Assembly (NCBI RefSeq): GCF_003610495.1
Contig: NZ_RAPK01000008.1
Coordinates: forward strand, 62,001-126,000
Direction of reading: 5' to 3'
Source of the DNA: Sinobaca qinghaiensis
GTDB lineage: Bacteria > Bacillota > Bacilli > Bacillales > Marinococcaceae
DNA length: 64,000 nucleotides
The position numbers were made by a program, and so were the translations under genes. The notes beneath the pieces were generated by a model. The model saw nothing but the letters and a program-made list of their open reading frames with translations, ran no database searches and was not told where the DNA came from. How positions within the stretch are numbered: position 1 is the first letter of the stretch; each line of letters starts with the position of its first letter. Shown piece by piece: positions 52,189 through 59,632 of the stretch.

Positions 52189-52213
52189 CAGGCCTCCCAT
52201 AAAGGGAAGCCTG
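52189..52213 (-). terminator. Terminator of Mn-catalase gene
   Basis: CAGGCCTCCC / GGGAAGCCTG with ATAAA loop and TTTTTTTA on the minus strand. Confidence 0.85.
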
Positions 52214-52227
52214 TACTTACTATTTTA

Positions 52228-53133
52228 TTACAATCCAGCATCGTACTTTAAACGCTCAGACAGCTCCCTAAAACTCTGTTCGTCAAAGCCCGGGGCGAAT
52301 TCTTCTGGAATATTTTCCAGATCCGGTATTTCTGCACCTTCCGGAATACCATCGACTACTTCCAATTCACCCGGAGGTCCAACTGGAGTAGGTCCTTCCC
52401 AAATACGATCAAGAAGTTTATAATCATCATCACTGAAGCGGTAAAGCTTTCTGTGAAGTCCCTGATCTTCAAATTTCTTCGCATGGTCAAACTTGGAGTT
52501 ATCGAGATTCGGCACTGGAAGCATTTTCGTCATATCTACGCCTGTCGCTTTTTCAAGCGCTTTGGCATATGCTACAACGTGCACGCCTCCTCGTACCAGC
52601 AGATAACCGCAGAGCTCTCTTGCTGTTTCATTATCCGTCATTTCATATACACGCATCTTATGGGTACGCGCGCCGCATTCCAGATAAAAGTTATGAAGAA
52701 GATCCGTTACGAGGGTACCGCTGGAAAAAACGTTATCGCCGGACCACGGCTTTCCGCCTGAATCCATCGGCAGGGCATTTTGTCCGCCCATAATAAAGTT
52801 AGCCTTATTGCCAAGCGGCAGTACCGGCTCGAGCGGCGTATCATCCGGATTGGTACTGCCGTTTCCGACAGAGCCGTCGATACATAGATTGATTGTATTG
52901 GCGACAAGTTCCACGTGTCCAAATTCTTCGGCTGTGATACTTGCTACGAGTTCATAGAAGGGTCTAAGCTTTTTCTTGCTCCGGAAATTAAACGATTGAT
53001 ACATATAATTGTTCAGTGTCGACATTTCACCGAAACGTCCACCCATAAGTTCCTGTACGGTCGTCGCTGCTTCCGGGTCTGGGTTAGTCGGGCGAGGGAG
53101 TTCAATTTGGAGCCTATCTACTCTTTTAAACAT
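52228..53133 (-). CDS. Manganese catalase
   Basis: Non-haem dimanganese catalase (301 residues), ferritin-like four-helix bundle in the cytosol. Ligand-bearing segments: ELMGGRFGEMSTLNNYMYQSF (Glu in helix A), ITAEEFGHVELVANTI (Glu-xx-His in helix B), LLHNFYLECGARTHKMRVYEM (Glu) and GYLLVRGGVHVVAYAKALE (His). The C-terminus is long, acidic and Pro-rich. Similar to B. subtilis YdbD/CotJC-like proteins. A good sigma-B promoter precedes it. AAGGAGGAG Shine-Dalgarno. Divergent from the GSP26-type gene. Confidence 0.93.
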   Translation of the reverse strand: MFKRVDRLQIELPRPTNPDPEAATTVQELMGGRFGEMSTLNNYMYQSFNFRSKKKLRPFYELVASITAEEFGHVELVANTINLCIDGSVGNGSTNPDDTPLEPVLPLGNKANFIMGGQNALPMDSGGKPWSGDNVFSSGTLVTDLLHNFYLECGARTHKMRVYEMTDNETARELCGYLLVRGGVHVVAYAKALEKATGVDMTKMLPVPNLDNSKFDHAKKFEDQGLHRKLYRFSDDDYKLLDRIWEGPTPVGPPGELEVVDGIPEGAEIPDLENIPEEFAPGFDEQSFRELSERLKYDAGL

Positions 53134-53182
53134 ATTACTCCTCCTTCGTTTCCTGAAATTTATATTTCCGGACTCTATTCAC

Positions 53183-53208
53183 TTACCCCGAATCTTTGTT
53201 CCGAAAAC
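53183..53208 (-). promoter_or_regulatory. Sigma-B promoter of Mn-catalase gene
   Basis: Minus strand GTTTTC (53203-53208), 14 bp, GGGTAA (53183-53188). Confidence 0.65.
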
Positions 53209-53273
53209 AGAAAATTCCCAATTCGTCAATAATTTAATCTTTCTGCAACAAACAGCCTGCTTTTAAATTGATT

Positions 53274-53299
53274 GTTTAAATACAGGGAAAATCAGGAAT
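53274..53299 (+). promoter_or_regulatory. Sigma-B promoter of GSP26-like gene
   Basis: GTTTAA (53274-53279), 14 bp, AGGAAT (53294-53299). It lies 45 bp before the start codon and is divergent from the Mn-catalase promoter. Confidence 0.6.
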
Positions 53300-53344
53300 A
53301 GACCTCAGTGTGAAACAATAGATAAATAAAGGAGCGTATATATT

Positions 53345-53767
53345 ATGAATCAACAGCAGCTTAAAGAAAAAATCGTTCAGGTTATTGATGAAAATAAAGT
53401 AGGCATTCTTGCTACTGTTAAAGGCAATAAGCCTCATTCCCGCTACATGACGTTCTTTAATGACAATTTAACTCTCTACACTCCGACAAATAAAGAAACG
53501 CATAAAGCTGAAGAAGTAGAGGAAAACCCTAATGTGCACATCCTCCTTGGCTACCAGGGTGAAGGATTAAATGATGAATTCGTTGAAATCTCCGGAAAAG
53601 TTACCATTCGTGATGACCAGAATCTTAAAGAAGAGCTTTGGAATGAGCGTATGGGCAAATGGCTGGACGGACCAAATGACCCCGAATATGTTGTGCTTGA
53701 AATCAAGCCGGATCACATCCGCCTGATGAACAGCGAAAACAATCCTCCACTAGATTTAGATCTTTAA
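53345..53767 (+). CDS. General stress protein 26-like (PNPOx-type flavin-binding)
   Basis: Cytosolic protein of 140 residues with the split-barrel pyridoxamine 5'-phosphate oxidase fold, as in B. subtilis YdaG (GSP26). It starts with KEKIVQVIDENKVGILATVKGNKPHSRYMTF. Then come LTLYTPTNKETHKAEEVEENPNVHILLGYQ, EISGKVTIRDDQNLKEELWNERMGKWLDGPND and YVVLEIKPDHIRLMN. The cofactor could be FMN or F420-like, but the substrate is unknown. It has a sigma-B-type promoter and a strong AAAGGAG Shine-Dalgarno, and a terminator at 53778-53797. Confidence 0.88.
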   Translation: MNQQQLKEKIVQVIDENKVGILATVKGNKPHSRYMTFFNDNLTLYTPTNKETHKAEEVEENPNVHILLGYQGEGLNDEFVEISGKVTIRDDQNLKEELWNERMGKWLDGPNDPEYVVLEIKPDHIRLMNSENNPPLDLDL

Positions 53768-53777
53768 TATAAAAAAA

Positions 53778-53804
53778 GCGAACCCGTCCGGGTTCGCTTT
53801 TTTT
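53778..53804 (+). terminator. Terminator of GSP26-like gene
   Basis: GCGAACCCG / CGGGTTCGC with a 2-nt centre and TTTTTTT tail. Confidence 0.9.
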
Positions 53805-53837
53805 GTTTCTCTGCAGTTTTTTTATTTTCCTGTACAA

Positions 53838-53870
53838 AAAAAGCCGGCTCCTTGCGGAGGCCGGCTTTGC
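53838..53870 (-). terminator. Terminator of SDR gene
   Basis: AAGCCGG-CTCC / GGAGGCCGGCTT with TTTTTTTG on the minus strand. Confidence 0.85.
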
Positions 53871-53879
53871 TGTTATATT

Positions 53880-54518
53880 TTACAGTGCTTTTAATGCATC
53901 TTCGATTGTATCGTTACCGGAGAGAAGTTCAAATGTTTTATTTTTAGCATTTTCTTCTGTGATGGAAGCAATCATCACGTCCGCTACGTCTTCTCTTGGA
54001 ATATCACGGCTGCCCGGATCTTCGAGCTTTTCTTTTGCTTCCACTTTGCCGGTTCCTTTATCAAATGTTAAACCGCCTGGTCTTACAACAGTATACGCTA
54101 ATCCGCTGGCTTTCAAATGCTCATCTGCATTTTTCTTTGCTTCGGCATAATGCTTAATTTTGCCGCCTGGATTTTCCACGCCAATCGCGCTTAGAATAAT
54201 ATAGTGCTTTACGCCATGAGCTTTGGAAGCATCCACAAGCTTGTTATTGCCTTCTTCGTCTACCGACACTGTTTTTTCCGGACCGGTTTTTGAACCGGAG
54301 CCCGCTGCGAAGATCACAACGTCCATGCCTTTCGGTGCATCTGATACGTCGCCCTCCAAATCGGAAATGACGGCGTCTTTTGCTCCAAGATTTTTAAGCT
54401 CATCAGCCTGTTCCGGCTTTCTGATCATAGCAAATACGTCATGCTCGTTTGATTTTCCAAGCTTTTCTACTAATAGTCTTCCTGTATGGCCGTTTGCGCC
54501 TGCTACTAAAATATTCAT
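53880..54518 (-). CDS. NAD(P)-binding SDR-type oxidoreductase (NmrA/YhfK-like)
   Basis: Atypical short-chain dehydrogenase of 212 residues. The Rossmann motif is GANGHTGRLLVEKL at 7-20. Then come VFAMIRKPEQADELKNLGAKDAVISDLEGD, DVVIFAAGSGSKTGPEKT, HYIILSAIGVENPGGKIKHYAEAKKNADEHLKASGLAYTVVRPGGLT (with the YxxxK-like YAEAKK) and DIPREDVADVMIASI. Like B. subtilis YhfK/YwnB. Substrate unknown. A near-perfect sigma-B promoter precedes it, so it is likely a general stress gene. Confidence 0.9.
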   Translation of the reverse strand: MNILVAGANGHTGRLLVEKLGKSNEHDVFAMIRKPEQADELKNLGAKDAVISDLEGDVSDAPKGMDVVIFAAGSGSKTGPEKTVSVDEEGNNKLVDASKAHGVKHYIILSAIGVENPGGKIKHYAEAKKNADEHLKASGLAYTVVRPGGLTFDKGTGKVEAKEKLEDPGSRDIPREDVADVMIASITEENAKNKTFELLSGNDTIEDALKAL

Positions 54519-54571
54519 TGTATTGGTGCCTCCTTGATTTTTTCTTCCAGCTGTTGCATACAGTATATGCT

Positions 54572-54596
54572 TTTCCCTTTCTGCAGAACCTTAAAC
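54572..54596 (-). promoter_or_regulatory. Sigma-B promoter of SDR gene
   Basis: Minus strand GTTTAA (54591-54596), 13 bp, GGGAAA (54572-54577). This agrees completely with the GTTTWW / GGGWAW consensus. Confidence 0.75.
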
Positions 54597-54605
54597 GTCT
54601 GTCAC

Positions 54606-55544
54606 TTACTTTTTATAAGAGACTGGCGTAAATTCTGCCGGGGCGGCTTTTGAAGTTCTTGAGAATTTTCTTCTTTTTGAAAAAATAGCAAGCAGAACGG
54701 AAGAAAGCACCAAAATAATGCCAAGCAGCTGCCATCCGGTTAATATGTCCCGGAAGATAAGGACCCCTACGAGAATAGCTACAATCGGCTCTACTGTGGA
54801 GAGTATAGCAGCTTTCCCGGCCTCGATGTGCTTCAAACCGGCAGTATATAAGATATATGCCAGAATCGTGGAAACAAGAACGCTTCCGAGCGCCCAGATC
54901 CATACTTCCCATTCCTGAAACAGATACAGCCTGGTGTGCAGGCCGCTCATAGGAAGAAGAACGAGACTGCCGCAGAGCATGGAATATGCCGTGATGGTAA
55001 TCGAGCTGTATTTCCGGCTGACAAATTTGCCGATCACGCTGTAAATGCCGCAGAAAAAACCAGAGGCAAAACCCAGCATTAGAATTCCCGGCTCTACAGC
55101 AGCAGCTCCTCCCGGCAGAAGACCCGCTACAAATGCGCAGCCTGCAAGCGTTAAGCTGATAGCAATCAGCTTGTTTTTTGTCAGCGGTTCTTTAAAAATA
55201 AACCGTGACATGAGTGCCACAAATACAGGGCTTGTATATAGAAGGACGACGGCAATGGAAAGAGACGCCTCATCCATAACGGTGAAATAACACCAGTTAA
55301 ACAGGGCGATACTGACTACGCCGAGACCTATAAAGTGAGGGATATCACGAAAATAAATGTGAAGCTGGTAGGAACGGATGGCCAGAAGCACCGCGAACAA
55401 AAGAAAAGCAGATAACGTCATACGGACCGTAACCACTTCAAGCGGAGTAAAGCCAAACGTGTATAGTTTCTGTACGAATAAGCCGGTCATACCCCAAAAA
55501 GAAGCACCGGCAATTGTCATCGCATAAGCTCTGCCCTTTTCCAT
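54606..55544 (-). CDS. EamA/DMT-family transporter
   Basis: Ten-helix membrane permease of the drug/metabolite superfamily (312 residues) with two EamA repeats: about 5-135 (AGASFWGMTGLFVQKL, VVTVRMTLSAFLLFAV, VLLYTSPVFVALMSRFIFKEPLTKNKL) and 150-290 (SVIGKFVSRKYSSITITAYSMLCGSLVLL, KAAILSTVEPIVAILVGVLIFRDILTGWQLLGIILVLSSVLLA). The C-terminal tail is basic. It probably exports a small metabolite or amino acid; the substrate is not predictable. Single gene on the minus strand. Confidence 0.88.
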   Translation of the reverse strand: MEKGRAYAMTIAGASFWGMTGLFVQKLYTFGFTPLEVVTVRMTLSAFLLFAVLLAIRSYQLHIYFRDIPHFIGLGVVSIALFNWCYFTVMDEASLSIAVVLLYTSPVFVALMSRFIFKEPLTKNKLIAISLTLAGCAFVAGLLPGGAAAVEPGILMLGFASGFFCGIYSVIGKFVSRKYSSITITAYSMLCGSLVLLPMSGLHTRLYLFQEWEVWIWALGSVLVSTILAYILYTAGLKHIEAGKAAILSTVEPIVAILVGVLIFRDILTGWQLLGIILVLSSVLLAIFSKRRKFSRTSKAAPAEFTPVSYKK

Positions 55545-55648
55545 ACACTATCCCTGCCTTTGCTGTTTCGAACTGCACCTATCTTCTCACCCCTTCCCCC
55601 TTTTGCCTATACTATTTCATTATTTTAGCAGAATAGTTTTGACTAAAT

Positions 55649-55677
55649 TTGACCTTTAAAACTTTTAGGTTTATCAT
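55649..55677 (+). promoter_or_regulatory. Promoter of aldehyde dehydrogenase
   Basis: TTGACC (55649-55654), 17 bp, TATCAT (55672-55677). Downstream, two dyads, ACTAATTAGT (55699-55708) and AGTTA-N7-TAACT (55706-55722), could bind a MarR- or HxlR-like repressor. Confidence 0.55.
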
Positions 55678-55739
55678 ACTCAGCAGGTTGGGTATACTAC
55701 TAATTAGTTACAATTAATAACTTACAGGAGGAATAGAAA

Positions 55740-57191
55740 GTGACACAATCATTTACGAAGCAGTATATCAATGGAAACTGGACAGAAGGCTCCAGTGCCA
55801 AAACAATAGAAAATGCAAATCCATTTACCCAGGAGGCTCTGGGCACGATTACGTCCGCAAACGAACAGGATCTGGATGCAGCCTATAATGCAGCCGCCTC
55901 GGCGCAGAAAGAATGGGCTGCGCTCGTTCCCGCCGAACGGCAGGCTCATTTGTATCAGCTTGCAGATACGATGCAGGAAGAAAAAGAATTTATTAAAGAA
56001 TGGCTTGTAAAAGAAGCAGGAAGCACTGCCGCTAAAGCAGAAGCCGAATTTCAGGCAGCACTCGGCATCGTTCGTGAATCCGCTTCTTTCCCAACTAGAA
56101 TGGATGGAAAAATTCTTCCTTCCAACAATCCCGGTAAAGAAAACTATGTGTACCGTATGCCTAAAGGCGTGGTCGGCGTTATCGGGCCATGGAACTTCCC
56201 GTTTCACTTATCTATGAGATCCATTGCCCCGGCCCTTGCTACAGGCAATACCGTAGTAATAAAGCCGGCTTCCGACACACCCGTTACTTCCGGCTTAATG
56301 CTTGCCCACGTTTTTGAAAAAGCTGGATTTCCTAAAGGTACGGTTAATGTGCTGGTTGGACGCGGCTCGGAGATTGGGGACAGCTTTGTAACGCACCCCG
56401 TGCCAAAAGTAATTTCCTTTACCGGCTCAACCGAAGTAGGAAGCCACATCGCAGAACTTGCCGGAAAGCACTTAAAGGAAACGGCATTAGAACTGGGCGG
56501 AAACAACGTGATGCTCGTACTTGAGGATGCAGACGTCGATCAGGCTGTGGAAGCTGCAGCATTTGGTAAATTCCTGCACCAGGGACAAATATGCATGGCG
56601 CTGAACCGCATCGTTGTTCATGAAAGCATTCACGATGAATTTGCAGAGAAGTTCATTGCCAAAACAAAATCACTGCAGGCCGGTGATCCATCAGATCAGA
56701 AAACCATAATTGGTCCGCTTATTAATAAAGATCAGCTGGACCGCATTCAAAAAGATCTTGATGAAAGTGTTAAGCAGGGTGCTCATATCGCGCTTGACGG
56801 CAAAGCAAACGGCAATCTTCTCGAGCCTGTCGTACTCACCGGCGTAACAAACGATATGCCTATTGCTGAAAACGAAATATTCGGCCCGGTTGCCCCTATT
56901 ATTAAAGTAAGTTCAGAGCAGGAAGCTATTGATATTGCTAATGCTTCTCCTTACGGCCTCAGCGGATCTGTGTTTACTAAAGACCGCTTCCGCGGCATTC
57001 AGGTAGCAAAAAAGATTGAAACAGGAATGGTTCACATTAATGATCAATCTGTAAACGATGAAGCCCACGTAGCATTCGGCGGCGAAAAAGATTCCGGACT
57101 CGGCCGTTTCGGAGGCGAATGGGTAATCGATAAATTTACAACAGTTAAAACTATCGGGGTCCAGTCCGGCTACCGTAAGTTTCCATTTTAA
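55740..57191 (+). CDS. Aldehyde dehydrogenase
   Basis: NAD(P)-dependent aldehyde dehydrogenase (483 residues). GTG start at 55740 behind AGGAGGAATAGAAA. Motifs: VIGPWNFPFHLSMRSIAPALATGNTVVIKPASDTP (catalytic Asn in PWNFP), ISFTGSTEVGS, the catalytic Glu in LELGGNNVMLVLEDAD, the catalytic Cys in FLHQGQICMALNRIV, and EIFGPVAPI. The C-terminal HINDQSVNDEAHVAFGGEKDSGLGRFGGEWV resembles the benzaldehyde/vanillin (YfmT-like) group. Single gene with terminator; probably detoxification of aldehydes. Confidence 0.93.
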   Translation: MTQSFTKQYINGNWTEGSSAKTIENANPFTQEALGTITSANEQDLDAAYNAAASAQKEWAALVPAERQAHLYQLADTMQEEKEFIKEWLVKEAGSTAAKAEAEFQAALGIVRESASFPTRMDGKILPSNNPGKENYVYRMPKGVVGVIGPWNFPFHLSMRSIAPALATGNTVVIKPASDTPVTSGLMLAHVFEKAGFPKGTVNVLVGRGSEIGDSFVTHPVPKVISFTGSTEVGSHIAELAGKHLKETALELGGNNVMLVLEDADVDQAVEAAAFGKFLHQGQICMALNRIVVHESIHDEFAEKFIAKTKSLQAGDPSDQKTIIGPLINKDQLDRIQKDLDESVKQGAHIALDGKANGNLLEPVVLTGVTNDMPIAENEIFGPVAPIIKVSSEQEAIDIANASPYGLSGSVFTKDRFRGIQVAKKIETGMVHINDQSVNDEAHVAFGGEKDSGLGRFGGEWVIDKFTTVKTIGVQSGYRKFPF

Positions 57192-57234
57192 AATAACAGC
57201 ACGATTATTTTGACCGATTGCACATCTTCCAGGG

Positions 57235-57260
57235 AAAACGGCTTGCTTCCAAGCCGTTTT
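57235..57260 (+). terminator. Terminator of aldehyde dehydrogenase
   Basis: AAAACGGCTTG / CAAGCCGTTTTTT. Confidence 0.9.
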
Positions 57261-57297
57261 TTCGTTACATTTACAGTAGACAAAGGAGGCGAACGAC

Positions 57298-57495
57298 ATG
57301 GAAAAAGAAAAAGAAGAACCGCTTTTCGAAAAAGGCGAAGTCCTGTACTATCAAGGAAAAGAATGCCGTGTCATTGCTGAATACGACCGTACGGTATGTG
57401 TAGAATTTTCCGGTTATCCTTTTGCAGGCGAAGAGGAAGAGTTCCCACATCCCCGCGTCATCCTGCTTAAGAATGAAGTACAGCGTTCCGCTTAA
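57298..57495 (+). CDS. Small conserved-looking hypothetical protein
   Basis: 65 residues, acidic, no membrane helix. The pattern KGEVLYYQGKECRVIAEYDRTVCVEF suggests a small SH3-like or KOW-like beta barrel, then RVILLKNEV. Supported by AAAGGAGGCG Shine-Dalgarno and tight placement between two terminators, so it is very likely translated. I do not recognise the family. Confidence 0.65.
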   Translation: MEKEKEEPLFEKGEVLYYQGKECRVIAEYDRTVCVEFSGYPFAGEEEEFPHPRVILLKNEVQRSA

Positions 57496-57508
57496 TTCGA
57501 TAAAATAA

Positions 57509-57544
57509 AAAGAAAGGCTCTCTTTGCGAAGAGAACCTTTCTTT
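57509..57544. terminator. Bidirectional terminator
   Basis: AGAAAGG / CCTTTCT with inner CTCT / AGAG pairing, between convergent genes. Confidence 0.8.
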
Positions 57545-57546
57545 TT

Positions 57547-58023
57547 TTATGTGTAAAGCGGCTTGGACATCGCCACGATATCAAAAGGCGTACCGAGTTT
57601 TGTTACCGTTATTGTACGATAAACCCGGTAGCCCAGCTTTTCATAACGCCTGATATTACCTTCTGTAGTACACCGGACTTTACAGTATACTTCTTCTTTT
57701 CCGGCCTTTTCCGCTTCCGCCTCCACCCAGCTGATTAATGCTCTGGCATACCCGCGCCCTCTTGCTTCCGGCAGAACGGAAAGCCTCATAAAATAAAACC
57801 GGGTATCCTCCTCTTTTACCCGGATCATTCCGAGAGGGATGCCGTTTTCATAAAGTACGGCCGCCCACTCCTCCCCGGCTGCCAGTGAAAGAGCAATAGA
57901 TTCTTCTGTTTCTTTCATTGCCCCGGAAGGCGGGTCAAAATGATTGTATTCTTTAAATGACTCGTGCATTACTTTTTTAATAATTCCTGCCTGCTCTACT
58001 CCTGCTTTTTTTATTTCAATCAT
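57547..58023 (-). CDS. GNAT family N-acetyltransferase
   Basis: Cytosolic acetyl-CoA-dependent acetyltransferase of 158 residues. The acetyl-CoA-binding motif A is at about 92-112 (LSVLPEARGRGYARALISWVE). The preceding strand is MIRVKEEDTRFYFMRLSV, and the last motif YEKLGYRVYRTITVT. The substrate is unknown. Convergent with the 65-residue gene and sharing its terminator. Confidence 0.9.
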   Translation of the reverse strand: MIEIKKAGVEQAGIIKKVMHESFKEYNHFDPPSGAMKETEESIALSLAAGEEWAAVLYENGIPLGMIRVKEEDTRFYFMRLSVLPEARGRGYARALISWVEAEAEKAGKEEVYCKVRCTTEGNIRRYEKLGYRVYRTITVTKLGTPFDIVAMSKPLYT

Positions 58024-58125
58024 CTATTTTTCTTCCTCTCATCAAATTCTCATTTTTTTATCATGATCTCTTCATTTATGTATTCTATACTATAGTATAT
58101 AAGAAAAGAAAAGGAGCGGGCAAAG

Positions 58126-58743
58126 ATGAAAAAATTGATCATCATCACCCTCTGCATTATTGCTATCGGCGCTGTCGCTGTCGGAGTGCAGATGTTTTCG
58201 GCTTCTGCTGATGATCCTTCCCTCAATTCCGAGGAAGCAAAAGAACTGGCTGCAAGCCGCTATCCCGGAGAAGTTACTGTAATTGAACTAAACAATGAAA
58301 GCGGAGAGCAGATATATACGATGGAAATTGACGGAAATGATAACGATTACCGTCTCAAACTTAATGCAGATTCCGGAGACGTCGTTGAGCTTTCTGAGAT
58401 AACGAACGCTGATTCTCAAGAAGAAGCAAGTGAGGAAAGCGCTGCGGATACAGCCTCAGAGCCTGAACCGGCTGCTGAAGAGAGCAGCTCTGAGGAAGCC
58501 TCTCCTGCTGAAGAAGAATCTTCCCGTGAGACAGGATCTTCATCAAATCAACTTCCGATAAGCATGGATGATGCTAAATCCATTGCACTTGAAGAAGTCG
58601 GAGGCGGTTCTGTTACTGATATTGAACTTGATGATGACGACGGCAGAGTTCTGTACGAACTCGAAATCGTATCTTCACAGGGAGAAGTAGATGTCGATGT
58701 GGATGCACGCACCGGAGAAATTATCGTTATATCCTATGACTAA
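58126..58743 (+). CDS. Exported PepSY-domain protein with acidic linker
   Basis: Secreted or membrane-anchored protein of 205 residues. An N-terminal hydrophobic segment (3-24) acts as signal or anchor. Two PepSY modules follow: about 35-90 (SEEAKELAASRYPGEVTVIELNNESGEQIYTMEIDG) and about 145-205 (MDDAKSIALEEVGGGSVTDIELDDDDGRVLYELEIV). They are joined by a Ser/Glu/Ala low-complexity linker (about 95-140). PepSY domains are often inhibitory or scaffolding. Strong Shine-Dalgarno (AAAAGGAGCGGG). Extremely acidic. Confidence 0.88.
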   Translation: MKKLIIITLCIIAIGAVAVGVQMFSASADDPSLNSEEAKELAASRYPGEVTVIELNNESGEQIYTMEIDGNDNDYRLKLNADSGDVVELSEITNADSQEEASEESAADTASEPEPAAEESSSEEASPAEEESSRETGSSSNQLPISMDDAKSIALEEVGGGSVTDIELDDDDGRVLYELEIVSSQGEVDVDVDARTGEIIVISYD

Positions 58744-58873
58744 TATGTTCTGCTCCTGCAGAATTTTCTATTTATCCCAAAAAATCAGATGGAAATTTGA
58801 TAATCATCAGGCTTTTCAATAAATGCTGTTTTCGCTATGCTTAATAGAAACAAACAGACAGCGGTGAGTGAAT

Positions 58874-59500
58874 ATGTTAGATGATACGGGAGAACGAATC
58901 ATCCCAAAGCAGATGCAGGCTTCCAATCGAATGCTGCTCGAACATATGGCACGTTATTCGTTTGCCTGTCCCTATGCTTCAGGAAAAGTGCTTGATATTG
59001 CCTGCGGAACAGGCTATGGCACCCATATAGTTACAAAAACACGCAAAAACTTCATTGATTCCTCTCTGGGAATAGATGTAGATCCAAAAACGGTGGAATA
59101 TGCCCAAAAGGAGTATTATCATCCCCTGCTTTCCTTTGAACAGGGAGATCTTCTTGACCCGGAACTTCCCGGGAGAATTGGCACCTTTGATACCATCATT
59201 TCGTTTGAAACAATTGAACACGTAGCTGACGACTATTTATGTTTAAAACAGCTGCACCGCCTTTTAAAACCAGGCGGTACTCTTGTGATATCCACCCCTT
59301 TCGGCCGGGGCAGAGGCTTTCCTTCCAATGAATCTTTTCATTTTCATCAATTAACCGATAACGAATGGGCCGGCCTGATTACAGACTCTAAATGGAAATG
59401 GCAGAAGGCCCAGCTTTTCTATCAGCTTGGTGTTGCAATTGAACGACCACGCCGTGAAGAAGTTCATTACCCATTAGGCATTGCCGTATGCAGGAAATAA
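58874..59500 (+). CDS. Class I SAM-dependent methyltransferase
   Basis: Cytosolic methyltransferase of 208 residues. ATG at 58874 taken (GGTG 7 bp upstream; the alternative is GTG at 58868). Motif I is VLDIACGTGYGTHIV (about 39-53), an acidic residue closing strand 2 follows (GIDVDPKTVEYAQK), and motif post-II is FDTIISFETIEHVADD. Motif III is LLKPGGTLVISTP. Substrate unknown. The N-terminus (TGERIIPKQM..MLLEHMARYSFA) is typical of UbiE/COQ5-like Methyltransf_11 proteins of bacilli. Confidence 0.9.
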   Translation: MLDDTGERIIPKQMQASNRMLLEHMARYSFACPYASGKVLDIACGTGYGTHIVTKTRKNFIDSSLGIDVDPKTVEYAQKEYYHPLLSFEQGDLLDPELPGRIGTFDTIISFETIEHVADDYLCLKQLHRLLKPGGTLVISTPFGRGRGFPSNESFHFHQLTDNEWAGLITDSKWKWQKAQLFYQLGVAIERPRREEVHYPLGIAVCRK

Positions 59501-59513
59501 AGCAGTTTCATCC

Positions 59514-59544
59514 AGGAACCTCTGTCTTTTCAGGCAGAGGTTCT
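59514..59544 (+). terminator. Terminator of methyltransferase gene
   Basis: AACCTCTG / CAGAGGTT with TCTTTAC on the 3' side. Confidence 0.65.
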
Positions 59545-59632
59545 TTACATAAGATATTCTGTAAAAGCACATTTCTGGGCGCTGATGTCCGGCTGCGTTA
59601 AAATGAATAGTATGAAAAAGGAGTGAAGACAA

